A DNA stretch of 64,000 bases from Anisodus tanguticus (taxonomy: Eukaryota > Streptophyta > Magnoliopsida > Solanales > Solanaceae). Both the position numbers and the translations under genes were made by a program. Under the pieces are notes generated by a model, which worked only from the letters and a program-made list of their open reading frames with translations, did not search any database and was not told where the DNA came from. Shown in pieces: positions 23,201 through 34,600 of the stretch (positions within the stretch are counted from its first letter, which is position 1; the number at the start of each line of letters is the position of its first letter). The DNA lies in the NCBI GenBank assembly GCA_034509755.1, contig CM067557.1:41598001-41662000 (forward strand). The letters run 5' to 3'.

Positions 23201-25149
23201 CTTTCCGGGTTTCCCCCTTCAGATCAACTTCATCCTTTACTAATAAAAAGTATATCAATTTAAAGAAACACACTCCCACAAATATGGCTCATGTCTAAGT
23301 AAGCTGTAGTTATGTCATATAACCTTTGACTGTTTAGAAGTGTTGAACTCTTTTGCACTTTCATAGTTTAGTCTTTATTACTTTCTCACTTCTCCCTATT
23401 CATTATTGAACTTGACCTGCATATTGAGTCTCTTATGTGATCCTTTTCTAAATGCATTATCTGCTTTTCTGATTATATCAGGGACGCCAAATGTTTTATT
23501 TTTAGGAACTGTGTAGGGGGTCAGGAGTGAATATAACCTCAATCTATTAAAATTTAGAGTTAACTAGACCTGTTTTTATCTAGATATTGAAGCCTATTAT
23601 CCAATGATTTTATATTTGCAAAGTCAATCCTTGCCAAACAATTTAATAACTTTCCTACCTGTATGATAGTTGGCCTTTTAGCAGTGTGGGAGGACATAGT
23701 TAAAAAATATTATACTGAAGTTGACGACTCCTCGAAGTGTTGATAATCGTGCCAATCAATATATGTTTCTGGGGGTTACCTTTCTTGGTCTTTTGGCTAA
23801 GATCAAGTGTAGTATTTATTTCTGTGGAAAGGCATATTAGCTTGAACATACTGAATCTTCGCACCTGAATTTGTATTTATTGGCCTGCAGGAAGAGTTGG
23901 AGGGCCTTGCTTCTAACTATCCTGACCGTTTCAAAGTTTATTACGTCTTGAATCAGGTTAGTTGTATATCTTCATTTCCGGTGGAATATGATCTATAGAC
24001 TTTTTTCTCCTTCGACCTATAATAATTTTGTTTTTGTTTAATTCAGTTCTGTATATGTTTCAATATTATTTTCTTTGACATGTTGTGTGTATTATGATAG
24101 CTAGTTCAATTACTTTAGTTTGTAGTGATATTTTAACATCTCCAAAAATGTCAAATGATTTTCGTATCTCCTTACTGATTTATATAAATTAAAATGAAAA
24201 TTTGACTTAAGTTGACTGGCTCGGAAACTGGTACATAAATTCTCAAACTTTAGAGGCACTTAACTCCATTTTTGTGGCTCGGGAGAAAGTGTAGCATATT
24301 AAACTTCTTGTGTCCAATTATTTCTACAATAAAGGATGCTGACAACATTTCTGAATGCTGAATGGACTTACATAATTACTCATCAACCGTGAATTTATCA
24401 AACTCCCCCCCCCCCCCCCCAAAAAAAGTATCAAAAAGAGAAGAGGGTCTAGTTTTTTTTTATAACCGTGGTGTCCGGGCTAGCTTGCGTGCACCTCAAC
24501 TAATTCCACGGGGTACGTGCTACCTCCCACCAGTACAAGTACCGGTTAACTCTGCCAACCAAGGCTTGGACAATGGGAAGGAATCACCTAGCGTTTAAGA
24601 ATTGAACCTGACACCTTATGGTTCTCAATTCACTTCATTGACCACCGTTGCATGCAAAGAGAAGAGTCTAGCTTATAGTGACGTTATAGTGAGGCGATTT
24701 TGTTCTTCTTTAGTGTTTTTCCAAGTTGCTCCTTGTTAAGCTACATTTCTCTTGCAAGTAGACGTGCTTTTACATCCTACATATTGAATCAAATGATCAA
24801 ATCGTTCTCTTAATATATGTGTAGCCTCCGGAAGAATGGAGCGGTGGTGTTGGATTTGTCTCCAAAGAAATGATCCAGACTCATTGCCCTGCCCCGGCAT
24901 CTGACATTAAGGTATTACATTGTATCTCTCAAATTGCTAAAAGCTACCGACTCTAGTATCACGAGTTTGTTGTAGGAGAAATAGGTCGATTAGCTTAAAA
25001 GTTCATGGAATATCGAGGGAAAGCAGAGTTCGACTGATTTCATGTTAAACGTGCAGATATTGAGGTGTGGTCCACCACCGATGAACAAGGCTATGGCTGC
25101 TCATCTTGAAGCCCTTGGATACACCCCGGAGATGCAATTCCAATTCTAA
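20213..25149 (+). CDS. CBR1: NADH-cytochrome b5 reductase 1
   Basis: Nine coding exons: 20213-20321, 21868-22009, 22104-22194, 22289-22366, 22776-22856, 22978-23067, 23891-23956, 24825-24911, 25057-25149, totalling 837 nt and 278 aa, close to Arabidopsis CBR1. The enzyme passes electrons from NADH through FAD to cytochrome b5, feeding ER fatty-acid desaturation and related reactions. An N-terminal membrane anchor spans about residues 10-29, followed by SSKKSK. FAD-side motifs are KPYTPTT (about 95-101) and GRMSHHF; NADH-side motifs are GGSGITPM (about 158-165) and CGPPPMN (about 252-258). The C-terminus is EMQFQF. From exon 4 on every exon is a whole number of codons. Intron 1 (1.5 kb) is packed with MITEs. 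If intron 1 were retained, translation would stop three codons past exon 1. Confidence 0.95.
20491..20597. mobile_element. Short foldback MITE (CBR1 intron 1)
   Basis: TGCTCAGGCTTTTCAAAATG on the left and TTTAGAGAGTCCGAGCA on the right are inverted; the inner GGATCCTCCAAAAGTAG / TTTTTAAGGATCCGACC also pairs. Same family as 13125-13238. It directly follows a (GT)n run at 20479-20491. Confidence 0.65.
20925..20999 (+). mobile_element. TS-type SINE 3' end (CBR1 intron 1)
   Basis: CTATCCTCTCCAGACCCC, TTTGTGGGATTTCACAGGG and a closing TTG-triplet tail are the 3' signature of the TS SINE. The head is absent. Confidence 0.6.
21076..21565. mobile_element. MITE with GCCTGTTTGG inverted ends (CBR1 intron 1)
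   Basis: The ends GCCTGTTTGGTCAAACTTCT and AGAAGCTTTGGCCAAACAGGC are inverted copies, with a TA on each side. The interior repeats an AAGTGTTTTT-like motif many times on both strands. It lies right next to a truncated Stowaway-like element (about 21562-21766), whose left terminus is missing. Confidence 0.7.
21566..21766. mobile_element. Truncated Stowaway-like MITE (CBR1 intron 1)
   Basis: The right end reads AATTGGGACGGAGGGAGTA. The body (AGACTTTTGAAACTTGTGGT...) matches the body of the element at 32774-33014. The left terminus is absent, probably lost at the junction with the neighbouring MITE. Confidence 0.6.
24455..24660 (-). mobile_element. tRNA-derived SINE (CBR1 intron 7)
   Basis: On the minus strand a polymerase III A-box-like TGGTCAATGAAGTG is followed by a B-box-like CAGGTTCAATTC, then the body ending ...GTGCACGCAAGCTAGCCCGG near 24471. 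This arrangement is that of a SolS-type Solanaceae SINE. A poly(C)/A tract (24406-24427) adjoins it. Confidence 0.6.
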
Positions 25150-26640
25150 CATTCCTTTTTTTTGTTTATTTTTTTTATCCCAGCATTGAAATAACCTCAA
25201 TTTAAAAGGGTTTGCTTTTTATAGTCCGGGGAAAGATATCTTTCGTCTGTACTGGATGATATGTCTGTTTAATTGAGTTTCAGCAAATTAAGGCGACTCT
25301 AAACCCTGTTGTCAATTTGAATAACAGCTCAATCCTTGAGTAGAAATGTTCTCTTTTCTATGTCTGGTGACTGGTCTTAGCTCATTTCAAAATGCACTAA
25401 CAACTATGTAACATTGAGTTGATTGCAGTCTTTTTCCCTTTAAGAAGTTCAATTCATAGTTGTTCAGCTCCACGGAGTGAAGTGTCATATTATTGGTGCA
25501 AACAAACTCACATTAAAGTTGTTGTCCAGACTCTTCAAAAATATTGTGTCAGATCCTTAAAAAGTAGTGCACTAACTATGTAACATTGTGTAAATGGTTT
25601 TTTTGGATAAATTTTGAACTTATGAACCGATGCACATAAAATAGTGTTTAGAATGGGCAATTCCCACGATTGCCCCTATTTTAGGGTGGTCTTTATTTTT
25701 GCCCTCGTCTTAAAAAATGATTGAAAATACTCCTGAGGTTGTAGGTTTGAATCCAACAGAGTTAAAAGAAAAAAATTTGAAAGGCAAGATTTTATTAGAA
25801 ATTATGTCTATTCGGCCAAAGTTATATTGTAACTATGCCTTAAGGGCCATAATTTATATGCAACTATGCTTAAGGTAAAATAAATAAATTAACAAGATAA
25901 GATTTCATTAGAAATTATGCCTATTCGGCCAAAGTTGTATATAAACTATTCCTTAAGACAAAATTTCTATGTAATTATGCATGAAGGTAAAGTTTTGTTG
26001 AAAATTAAGAATATACCTTGTCCGGCTAATTCCATAGAAACTATGCCCCCTGAGCAAAATCTCTATGCAACTTTGGCTGAATAGACATAATATCTATGAA
26101 AATTTTGCATTGTGATTTTTTTCTTTTTTTGACTCTGCTGGGGTTCGAACTTAGAATCTCTGATTTCATAGACTAGCGAATAAAGGCTAATTTGACCCAC
26201 AAATTTTCATTAAATGCGAATCAAAAATTAAAGATGAATGATTTAAGGGGTAAAAATTAAAGAACAGCTCAAAGGAAGGGCAATTCGCACCATCGCACTC
26301 TCTCCGATCCCTTTTTATCGTCTAAGGTTTTATCATACCCATTAAAAAAATCATTTGATAATGTCAATCATGAAAGGAATTTAACCAAATTCCTTAGCTT
26401 TGAATAACTAATGCCTAATATATGTCCTCCAAGAGTAGTAAGGATAGAATTGAAGAAAAAAGAATCTTGGTTTCCTAAAGTGATACATAAAAAGGACACC
26501 AAAGAGTAAATCATCTGACCATATATAATTATTATTTTTTAAAAAAAGATTCAGTTATGGAAAACCTGATTTATTTTGTGAATATAAAATTAAGCTATGG
26601 CCTTTAAGTTTAAAACAAGATCAAGATTTTGAGATCTGCT
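25150..26640. other. CBR1 3' flank and AT-rich repeat
   Basis: No gene is visible. A repeat with inverted edges spans about 25654-26290: left GCCCCTATTTTAGGGTGGTC and right TAAAGAACAGCTC with GGGCAATTC near both ends. Inside it, a block containing TTCATTAGAAATTATGCC and CTATTCGGCCAAAGTT is repeated at about 25790-25850 and 25900-25960. A half copy of the foldback MITE lies near 25525. Confidence 0.5.
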
Positions 26641-26701
26641 CGTGATCCTTACAGTAACTTTAACCTTAATAACCGTTTAAATTAATTCTAACCATCCACT
26701 A

Positions 26702-27400
26702 TTACCCATTAATAAATGTGACACTTGGAATGCGATGACCATTGCCAACCGTAATAAATTGTGGATACTTTAAACGAAACAGTTTGGAGAGATTACCTGA
26801 GGAGTGGGTGAGATGAAAAATGACTCTCGCATCCATGTACCAATTTTCATCGGGTTGCTGCAGATTTAAAGAGCTGAAGGCTTGGCCCAAATCAGTAGGG
26901 GTCAAGCCGTGTAAATTCTGTTGTTGTTGGGCCTGCATTAAGTGGGCCTGCTGGGGCTGGTTGCTCACCGGTCTTGGGCCTGGTCCAGAGCCCAGAATAC
27001 TTGGATGCCATGGGCCGTGATATAGGGTCGTTGTGTTCTGGAACGGGAATGAAGCTGAGGCCCAGCTGAATTGGTTGGGCCACTGGCCTGGGCTGGTCCA
27101 TTGGGCAGGATGGGTGGGCGGTTGATGTTGGCCTGCTCGCTAGGCCACCTCGTCCGCGGACTCTGCCGCCTTTTCTGATGTAAGTACGGAGGGCTTCGAG
27201 TTGGTAAGTGGTTCGGGACTTGGTGAGATTCAGGTTGACCCGAAATAAAGCAAGGAAGATGGAATTTCTCGGGTTCTCGGTAAATCGAGATGTGGGGTGT
27301 TTGGTGACGGTGTCGGGTAAATGGAGAAGGAGTCGGGTCAAGGAGCTTTGTGTGGTGGTCACGGGTGGTATGAAGGTTGGGATAGTGGTTGGGGTTCGGT
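26702..27400 (-). pseudogene. Copia gag C-terminus and protease remnant
   Basis: On the minus strand, a Gly/Arg-rich stretch (GGRVRGRGG, about 27180-27150) leads to a Pro/Gln-rich linker and then to LNLQQPDENWYMDAR and VGNGHRIPS. The linker is split between two frames, so at least one frameshift is present. The catalytic Asp-Thr-Gly expected after WYMD is changed (WYMDARVIFHL), so the protease is inactive by inspection. Confidence 0.72.
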
Positions 27401-27479
27401 AGTTTAATGGTGGAAGGGTCGCGGCACAAAGCCGAAACAGTGAGGTTCTTGATCTCGGGTGGGATGGACAATGGGATGG

Positions 27480-28860
27480 TTGAAGGCCGATTTGGGTGGA
27501 ATGGCTTGAAGGCGTGTTAAGGCAATTTGGGAATGTTCCTCGGGGGTCTTGCAGGACAGGATGGTGGTGGTGGTTTGGTGTTTTGGTGGTGCTAAGATTG
27601 CGGAAACAACCTGAGACAGTGAGGGTCCGAGGGGCGGGCTCGGTAAGGATGTTGGTGTGTTTGATGGTGTTTGCGTGGAGTTACGATTGGTTTCGGATGA
27701 GGGCCTTTTGAAAGGATGTTAATGAGGTGTTGTGGGAGATAGTAGAGTGGGGAAACAAATAATTGGAACAAGAAATGCATACGGATTGTTGGAAACAATC
27801 CGAGACACAAACCAAGTCTCAATTCAGTCGATATATAGTTCTTGGATGGTTACACGAGAAGTTAATTGCTCATGTGGTCTCCAATGATGTTGTGGTCAAT
27901 CGCACAAGGACTAGGTTGAGGTTTGCTGACCGTGAGGCTCAATACTAACCAAGAAAGGGTGACCGAAACCTTATAAAAGATGGGTGGTTCTCCCAGAGAA
28001 CCGAGCGGCCCTCCCGGAAGATCAACAAAGAAGTTCAATCCCGGATTGAAAGACTTAGCAAAATGAGTAAACACTCAAGTTTTATATTAAACAACTCTGG
28101 ATCTCTACAATAGCCTAAGGGTCCCTTTTATAGTAGAGCAAGGAACCTTCTAGAAAGAAAAACACAAAGGACACAAAATACAAACTAGTCGACCAAAGTG
28201 GGAATGGGGATGGGAGGAGTTTCGACCGGTTGGTTGGAGGAGTTCCTCGACTTCCCAAAGTTCGTCTTGAAGTGTTCAAATTTAGGAAGTCCATACACAA
28301 TTTTATCCTCTTGAAGACCATACCTTCTAGATAGTGCATTCACCTTGTTGCCGTGTGGATCGTCGGCCATGTCACTATTGGCTGAAGTTTCCCTCGGCCT
28401 AGTCACCCGTCCTCATGGATGTGTCCTAATGTGGAGCTAAGGGCTATTACATGCCTTTAATGTGTCCTAAGTAAACTAGTATCTAATTTAAGAAAGTAAA
28501 GACAACAAATTAAAAAGCAAGGTCTCGGTCAAGACCAACACTTAAGGCCGAATAAAAGACCATCCTTTGAGACAATCAAGTATTGTCTCCCAAGCCATTC
28601 CAAACTCCATACACTTTCAATCTTCTAGTTGTGCGTTTATGGTTCACCATTGGCATTCTTGGAGACAACAAATTAAAAAGCAAGGTCTCGGCCAAGACCA
28701 ACACTTAAGGCCGAATAAAAGACTATCTTTAGAGACAATCAAGTATTGTCTCCCAAGCCGTTCCAAACTCCATACACTTTCAAGATTCTAGCTGTGCGTT
28801 TATGGTTCACCATTGGCATTCTTGGAGCTTTACTTCGTATCTTGAGTTGAGGAATTATGT
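27480..28860. other. Unassigned repeat-rich stretch within the copia fragment
   Basis: Separates the two gag portions. It contains the phrase GGAAACAAYCYGAGACA twice (about 27601 and 27790), an LTR-like passage about 27930-28140, and a 163 bp tandem duplication (28501-28826). No convincing coding sequence was found; open frames on both strands are short and Pro- or Arg-rich. Confidence 0.5.
28501..28826. repeat. 163 bp tandem duplication
   Basis: Copies 28501-28663 and 28664-28826 both start GACAACAAATTAAAAAGCAA and end CCATTGGCATTCTTGGA, with only scattered substitutions. A palindromic GAGACAATCAAGTATTGTCTC lies inside each copy at its middle. Confidence 0.9.
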
Positions 28861-30525
28861 GAGGTTTGATTTACATCATTGTCGCGGCCTCTGCCACCGC
28901 CGCGGCTGCCCCACGATTGTTGGTTGTCCGACGGTGGCGGCTGAGCGGTGGTGGCGGCATTCGTTACCGGATTTTCAACTGCTAACGCCTTTTGATTGTG
29001 TTCGCCTTTTTTGCACGCCGGGTTTCCTTCAAAAGTAATTATGAACGAGCCCTGTTAAAGCTCGGTAGTGGGTCGACTTGTTGAATCATAGTCGCTAGAG
29101 TATCGTATTCACCCTTTGGTAAGCCAGAAACTAGTTGTACGACCATCTTTGTTTCGGAAATTGGTGTCCCCACATTGAATAATTGGTCTGCAACTAGTTT
29201 CAATCGTTTACAATACTCGGACATGTTGGCAAAATTCTCGAGACTTGTATTATTGAACTGTTCCTCCAAGTACACAACACGTGTATGTAGGGATGGCAAC
29301 GGATCAGATCTAGACCGGATCCTACTAGATCCAGATCCTACTAGATCCAGATCCAGATCCGTTTTTCATACCTGAATCCAGATCCGTCGGGTCCATAAAA
29401 ATCAGATCCAAATCCGGATCCACGGATCGGATCGGATCGGATCGGATCTGGATCCACATGTAAAAAAAATTGTCTTGCTAAGAATGTAACATTGCTAAGA
29501 ATTTTTTTTTAAACTGACAAACAATTTTTACTTAGCTAACAGTTTCCTGTGTTTCAATTTTAAAATGTTCATATGAGATATTTTGTTCGTTGTCTCGTTT
29601 TGATTGTGAGCTATTAATTGAAAATGTTGGACAATGACAATAGTTGTAAAAATGCCAACTAGTATTTCCACAATGCAAAACTTGCATGTGCTTGGAATCT
29701 TCACAAATGAAGTGAATATAATTTTAACTACTTGTCTATGGAGATGTTAGTCATTCACTAATATAACATTAATTTTATTATCGAAGTTACCTCTTTATTT
29801 TTGGATTTTTGAGTTAACGCGGTGATAAATTAAACTTGTTTTGAGAATTAAACTTGCAAGGATATGCTTAGCAATTTTAAGAAAATACTTATAAAATTAC
29901 ATTCTAGGTTATGAATATATTTAATAAAAAACGGATCCACGGATCGGATCTGGATCGGATACGGATCTCAAATACAAGATCCAAATCCGGATCCGATCCG
30001 TCGAAATGGATCCGGGTCCGATCCGGATCCGTCGGGTTCAAATTTTGAAGATCCATATCCTATAAAACGGATCTGGATCCACCGGATCCAGACCGGGTCC
30101 AGGATCCATTGCCATCTCTACGTGTATGTTTGTTATCCTGAAATATCTCCTCCAAATGTATCTATAACTCACGAGTCGAGGCACCAGTTTTCATTATCGT
30201 ATGAAGCAAGTCCTTAGAGATGGTGTCATAAATCCACTATTTGACAGTGTCGTCAAGACGAAGCCACGTCCTTTCCTCAACGTCAATAGGGCGAGAGAAA
30301 GAGTCGTCAATATGGTCAAGCACGTTGTAAGCACATGCGTGAATGCGAAAGAGCTCAACCCACGATGAATATTGACCATCTTCTTGATCAAGAACTAATG
30401 AGATAAAGTTTTTGATATTCGTGATGGCGAACGCCAGATGGAAAGAAGGAGTGGAGGAGGGAGCGGGGGTTTGTCTATGACGACTGTGGAGGTGGCGGAA
30501 GCCTTGTGAGAGGTGGGAGTAGACA
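28860..30525 (-). pseudogene. Copia gag remnant, interrupted by a hAT-type element
   Basis: The minus strand reads MSTPTSHKAS... from 30525. After a frameshift in the CCCCCGCTCCC stretch it continues FHLAFAITNIKNFISLVL, YSSWVELFRIHA, then an in-frame TAG where gag has VKQW, then IYDTISKDLLHTIM and LWIHLEEIFQDNK. The 833 bp element interrupts here, and gag resumes at 29279 with VVYLEEQFNN, YCKRLKLVADQL and LVSGLPKGEYDT. An Arg/Gly end (WGSRGGGRGRDND) lies near 28900. This is the UBN2/copia gag that packages retrotransposon RNA; it is non-functional. Confidence 0.85.
29288..30120. mobile_element. Non-autonomous hAT-type element with GGATCC arrays, 833 bp
   Basis: An exact 8 bp duplication CGTGTATG flanks it (29280-29287 and 30121-30128). 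The ends TAGGGATGGCAACGGATC and its inverse (TAGAGATGGCAATGGATC read inward) match with two mismatches over 18 bp. The first ~165 bp and last ~190 bp are dense in GGATCC/GATCCG/CGGATC units; the middle is AT-rich and non-coding. Insertion is inside the gag remnant. Confidence 0.92.
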
Positions 30526-30850
30526 TGGAAGTCACAAAATGAAAAAGAAGGAAAAAATAGGGTTCAGTTTTGTAGATGGGGTCGCCGGCCGAGGGAGGTG
30601 GGGGTGGGAGGGGCGATGTAGACAGAAAAAAAGAATTAGGTGTTTTAGGATTTGACTCTTGATACCATATAAGATTGTATTAATCTCGCTTGAAGAATAT
30701 TTGTCATTAACACAAATATATATAGTATGTACAATGTTGAATCCTAATTGAATAAGTATCCTATATTTACCATAATTATACACTACTATTAATTACAAAT
30801 ACTATTAATTACAAAATATATGACAATATTCGCTAATAGTTACAAACATC

Positions 30851-31669
30851 TAAACCACATGGTACAAACTCATAATGCATGTATGTTGAACTCAAGTTGA
30901 AATTATTCAAATATAATAAAAGAGGAAAGAAAAAAGAAAAACGTTGTCAGCAAAAGTCTGATTCCACCATTCGGCTATTTCTTCGCTGCTTACACAGTAT
31001 CTCTTTGTTTTTTTATACCATTTTTAACAATATAAATTGTATTTGGTGCAACTGCTCTATTCTCCCATTTGTCTTTTTCTTCCATTTTTAACCTCTTTTC
31101 TTTCTTGTTTTTGAGTATTTTTTCTTCATTTTCATACTTTTTTTTATGTTTGGGGGTATCAAATTCATGTTTTTCTGACCTGGGTGTTTAATTTCTTGAT
31201 CTGGGGTTGTGATTTCTTGGATTTTTTTGTTTGTTTTTCAGCTCCATAGACAATTTTTCTTGCTGGTATCGTAGAAACCCCATTTCTTGTTTTGTTTTTT
31301 TTTCCGTATCTTTTAACAACCCTGTTCATATTTAACAAAAGGATCTTCAATTGTATAATTTATTTATTTTTTCATTGTGTGATAAATGCTTAGGGAAAGG
31401 ATAAAGATATGATTTTTGGTGTGAGTTAATGTAGGAGTTTTGTTTAGAATGAAATGATTAAATGGTTCTGGGCTATATAATGTGATCTGTTTTATGATCT
31501 AATTTTGCAATTTTTTATGGTCCAATCTTGCAAATTTCTTGTCCTTCACCATTTTGATGGTAGTTGATGGCTTGCATCTTCTTTGATAAATCTTGAGTTT
31601 TGGAGCAAAAATGGTAGCTTATAGCACATATTAGTTGTTAATATTGTTATTCACAGATTTAGAATTACA
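30851..31669 (+). promoter_or_regulatory. Upstream and probable leader region of the GT47 gene
   Basis: No gene of its own. A TTATTCACAG acceptor at 31656 lies 13 bp before the ATG, suggesting an intron in the 5' UTR; the matching donor was not fixed. The leader is likely near 30960-31100, a pyrimidine-rich stretch. No convincing TATA box is claimed. Confidence 0.4.
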
Positions 31670-34600
31670 ATGGCAGAGAGAAATGTACATTTTAAAGGAT
31701 TTTTCGGTCGAAAATCCTTGTTTCGTATGTTTTCGATTACTTCAATCTTGTTCATGTTATCTTTGTTATTTGTGTTGCGTACAACTGGCCGGCGTCACTT
31801 CTTTTACCTCAATGTATTACCTAAGTCCAAGATTCTTGCTTTGTCTGATGAAGGTTATTCACAATCCAGTAGCCAACCATTGAAAAAGTACAATTTGTTT
31901 AAGTGTAATCCTAGTAAACAAGTGCTCAAAGTTTATATGTATGACCTGCCCCCGCAATTTCATTTTGAACTTTTGGGCTGGAAAGCTGAGGGAAAGAGTG
32001 TTTGGCCCGATATTAGGAAAATGGTTCCTGGATATCCAGGTGGATTAAACTTGCAACATAGTATAGAGTATTGGTTGACATTGGATCTTTTGTTGTCTGA
32101 ATTTGCTGACAATTCGAATGGTAGAAGTGCTATAAGAGTGCATAATTCAAGTGAAGCTGATGTGATATTCGTTCCTTTCTTTTCATCGGTTTGCTATAAT
32201 CTGTTTTCAAAGCTTAAGCCAAACCAGAAAAAAAGCACGAATGTCTTGCTTCAGGAGAAATTGGTTCAATTTTTGACAGCGCAAGAGGAATGGAAAAGAT
32301 CGGGTGGAAAAGACCATATCATTCTCGCGCACCATCCAAATAGTCTTTTGGATGCAAGAATGAAATTATGGCCTGCGATATTTATACTTTCAGATTTTGG
32401 AAGGTATCCTCCGACAGTAGCTAACGTTGAAAAAGATGTGATTGCACCTTACAAGCATGTAATCAGCAACTATGACAATGATACTTCTGATTTTGATAGT
32501 CGACCGACTTTGCTCTACTTCCAGGGAGCTATATACAGAAAAGATGTAAGTTATTTCTGTTCATTTAGATTTAGTCTTCTAATAACTATCTCTCTCTGAT
32601 TTAAGTGGTCATGTTAAGGTAGTACAGCAAAAGAAAACAAAGAAATAGAATTACTTGATATGTATTTCTGAATTTCAGATAATATGTTTGTGTTAGTGCA
32701 CTATATCATTTGTTAATGGAAACTGTAGGAAGTTGTTGACTCTCAAGTAATTTCATCTGCTATATGTTGTGTACTCCCCCGTCCCAATTTATGTGAAGGT
32801 GTTTGCCTGGACACGGAGTTTAAGAATGAAATGAAGACTTTTGAAACCTGTGGTCTAAAATAAGTCATAAATATTTGTGTGGCTATAATAAATCATCTCA
32901 TTAAGGATAAAAATAGGAAGTTTAAAGTCAAATTGTTACTAAATTTAGAAAGGTGTCATTCTTCCCGGGACTGACTGAAAAGGAAAGAGTGTCTTATAAA
33001 TTAGGACGGAGTGAATATTTATTTCGAGGGGGAGGGAGGAGTTGGATCAATATAGAATGAGAAGGGGCCAGGTTGGAGTTGGGTGCTAAATTGGGTGATG
33101 TGAAGCAAGATAATTTGTGATGGGATGGTGAGAATGAGTAATATAGCCATTTCTGGTGAGAATTTGAAGAATCATATTGGGACTCAGCATCTCGAACCCG
33201 CCTAAGCTTTGTAGGAGGTACAAGAATTAATATGGTTAGTACAATACAATCAAGTACTACGTTGTCTTTAGGTTTTGTAAATGTAACTTGTTGAAGAAGA
33301 TGCTTCAGGCACTTCATGTTGGAAATTTTACTAATGTGGGACTGAGTTTATCCCGTCTTTAATGACTTAAACACATGGGCCCCGCATGTCGGAAACATCG
33401 TTTCTTCGCACATGCCTAATTTACTAAGTGAGTAGATAATGCTAGTGCCAAGTATCGTCAAATTTCGTTAATAAATGAAAGAGATATTGGTACACAAAGT
33501 AAGGTGTTTGAGACATAAAAAGATGAAGGGTCTTTGGCAAAAAATGACAAATCTCCCTCATTGGTAAATGATGGAGAGTTTATGCAATATATAAACTCTA
33601 AGTTTGAGTAAGGGTTTGGGACCCCAAGGGTTAACCTATGTGTTTAGAAGGGAGAGACCTAGGTGAGCTTGGGTTCAGGGCTAAGCCCCACGCGCGCCGC
33701 CGCCGCCGCCCGTCCGTCCACGGGTCTTGGGCTCTTGGGGAACTTTCTTTTTGGTCCTTGAAATGTTAACTATTTACATTTTGGTCCCTGAAGTTTAATG
33801 GTTCTTGAAGACACCAACAATCATGATTGTTCAAGAGAACATAACACCAACAGACATGACTGTTTGCCTCCCTATGACTGTTTGTCTTTTATCTCTTATA
33901 AATTGAATGTTCTGGTTCAATTTGAAAAGGAAAAGTAGGAAAGAAAGAGCAGAGCACGAAACAGGGAATATAGAACACACAACAAATTACTTAAAGTTTT
34001 CCTTTCTGTTATGTTCGACACACAGTATCAGAAAACGAAAAGACTTCTAATTTGTTCCAGAAACAAAAAACAGAAGTCCTTCTTCAGCAATCTGTTCTTA
34101 TTTATTTTATTCGCTAGAATCAATTGTATTTGCTTTGTACAATTGATTAGTTGTTGTTTTATCTTCGGAGACTATTGCCCAATACCGTAAAAACATTTAT
34201 ACGGGGCAATTTTGTCTTAAAGACAGAGAGTCATCTCTCAACTCAACGTTTCTTTTGTTTAACCATTCGAATACACTTTACCCCAATTTTTACCTACACT
34301 TCATTTGTCAGAGCACTGTGTTGGGCTTACGAAAAGAGTCTTTCCCCCATCCATTTCCATTTTGTTGATTAGTGAAATAGCATAGTATGACATTGTAGCT
34401 ATCAGTTAACAAATTTAGCAGAATGATTAGGAAGATTACAGTAATTTGGCTTGACATGCTGTAAATGTATATTATTTTGAGTCTAACACCGCATTAACTG
34501 GCAACTGATAGCGTATTCAGTGCAGAGTTTGGAGGCATGATCACTTGATTGATAGTCTGCAATTGTTTGTTTGTTTCTTGTAACTTGAAAGAAAATAAAA

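Larger units (their letters stand above)
26640..30850 (-). mobile_element. Decayed copia LTR retrotransposon fragment (gag to protease)
   Basis: Read on the minus strand. A short LTR-like stretch (about 30845-30673) precedes a tRNA-iMet-type primer site TGGTATCAAGAGTC (about 30671-30658). A gag start follows at 30525 and gag sequence to about 28860. Gag tail and protease sequence follow at 27400-26700 (SSLNLQQPDENWYMD, VGNGHRIPSV), where copia normally has WYMDTGA. No integrase or reverse transcriptase and no second LTR follow, so the element is truncated. It is interrupted by the hAT-type element 29288-30120 and by unassigned sequence at about 27480-28850. Confidence 0.75.

Noticed and set aside
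24455..24660. tRNA gene suggested by A/B-box-like motifs
   Set aside because: No cloverleaf with an anticodon stem can be drawn; the body matches a SINE.
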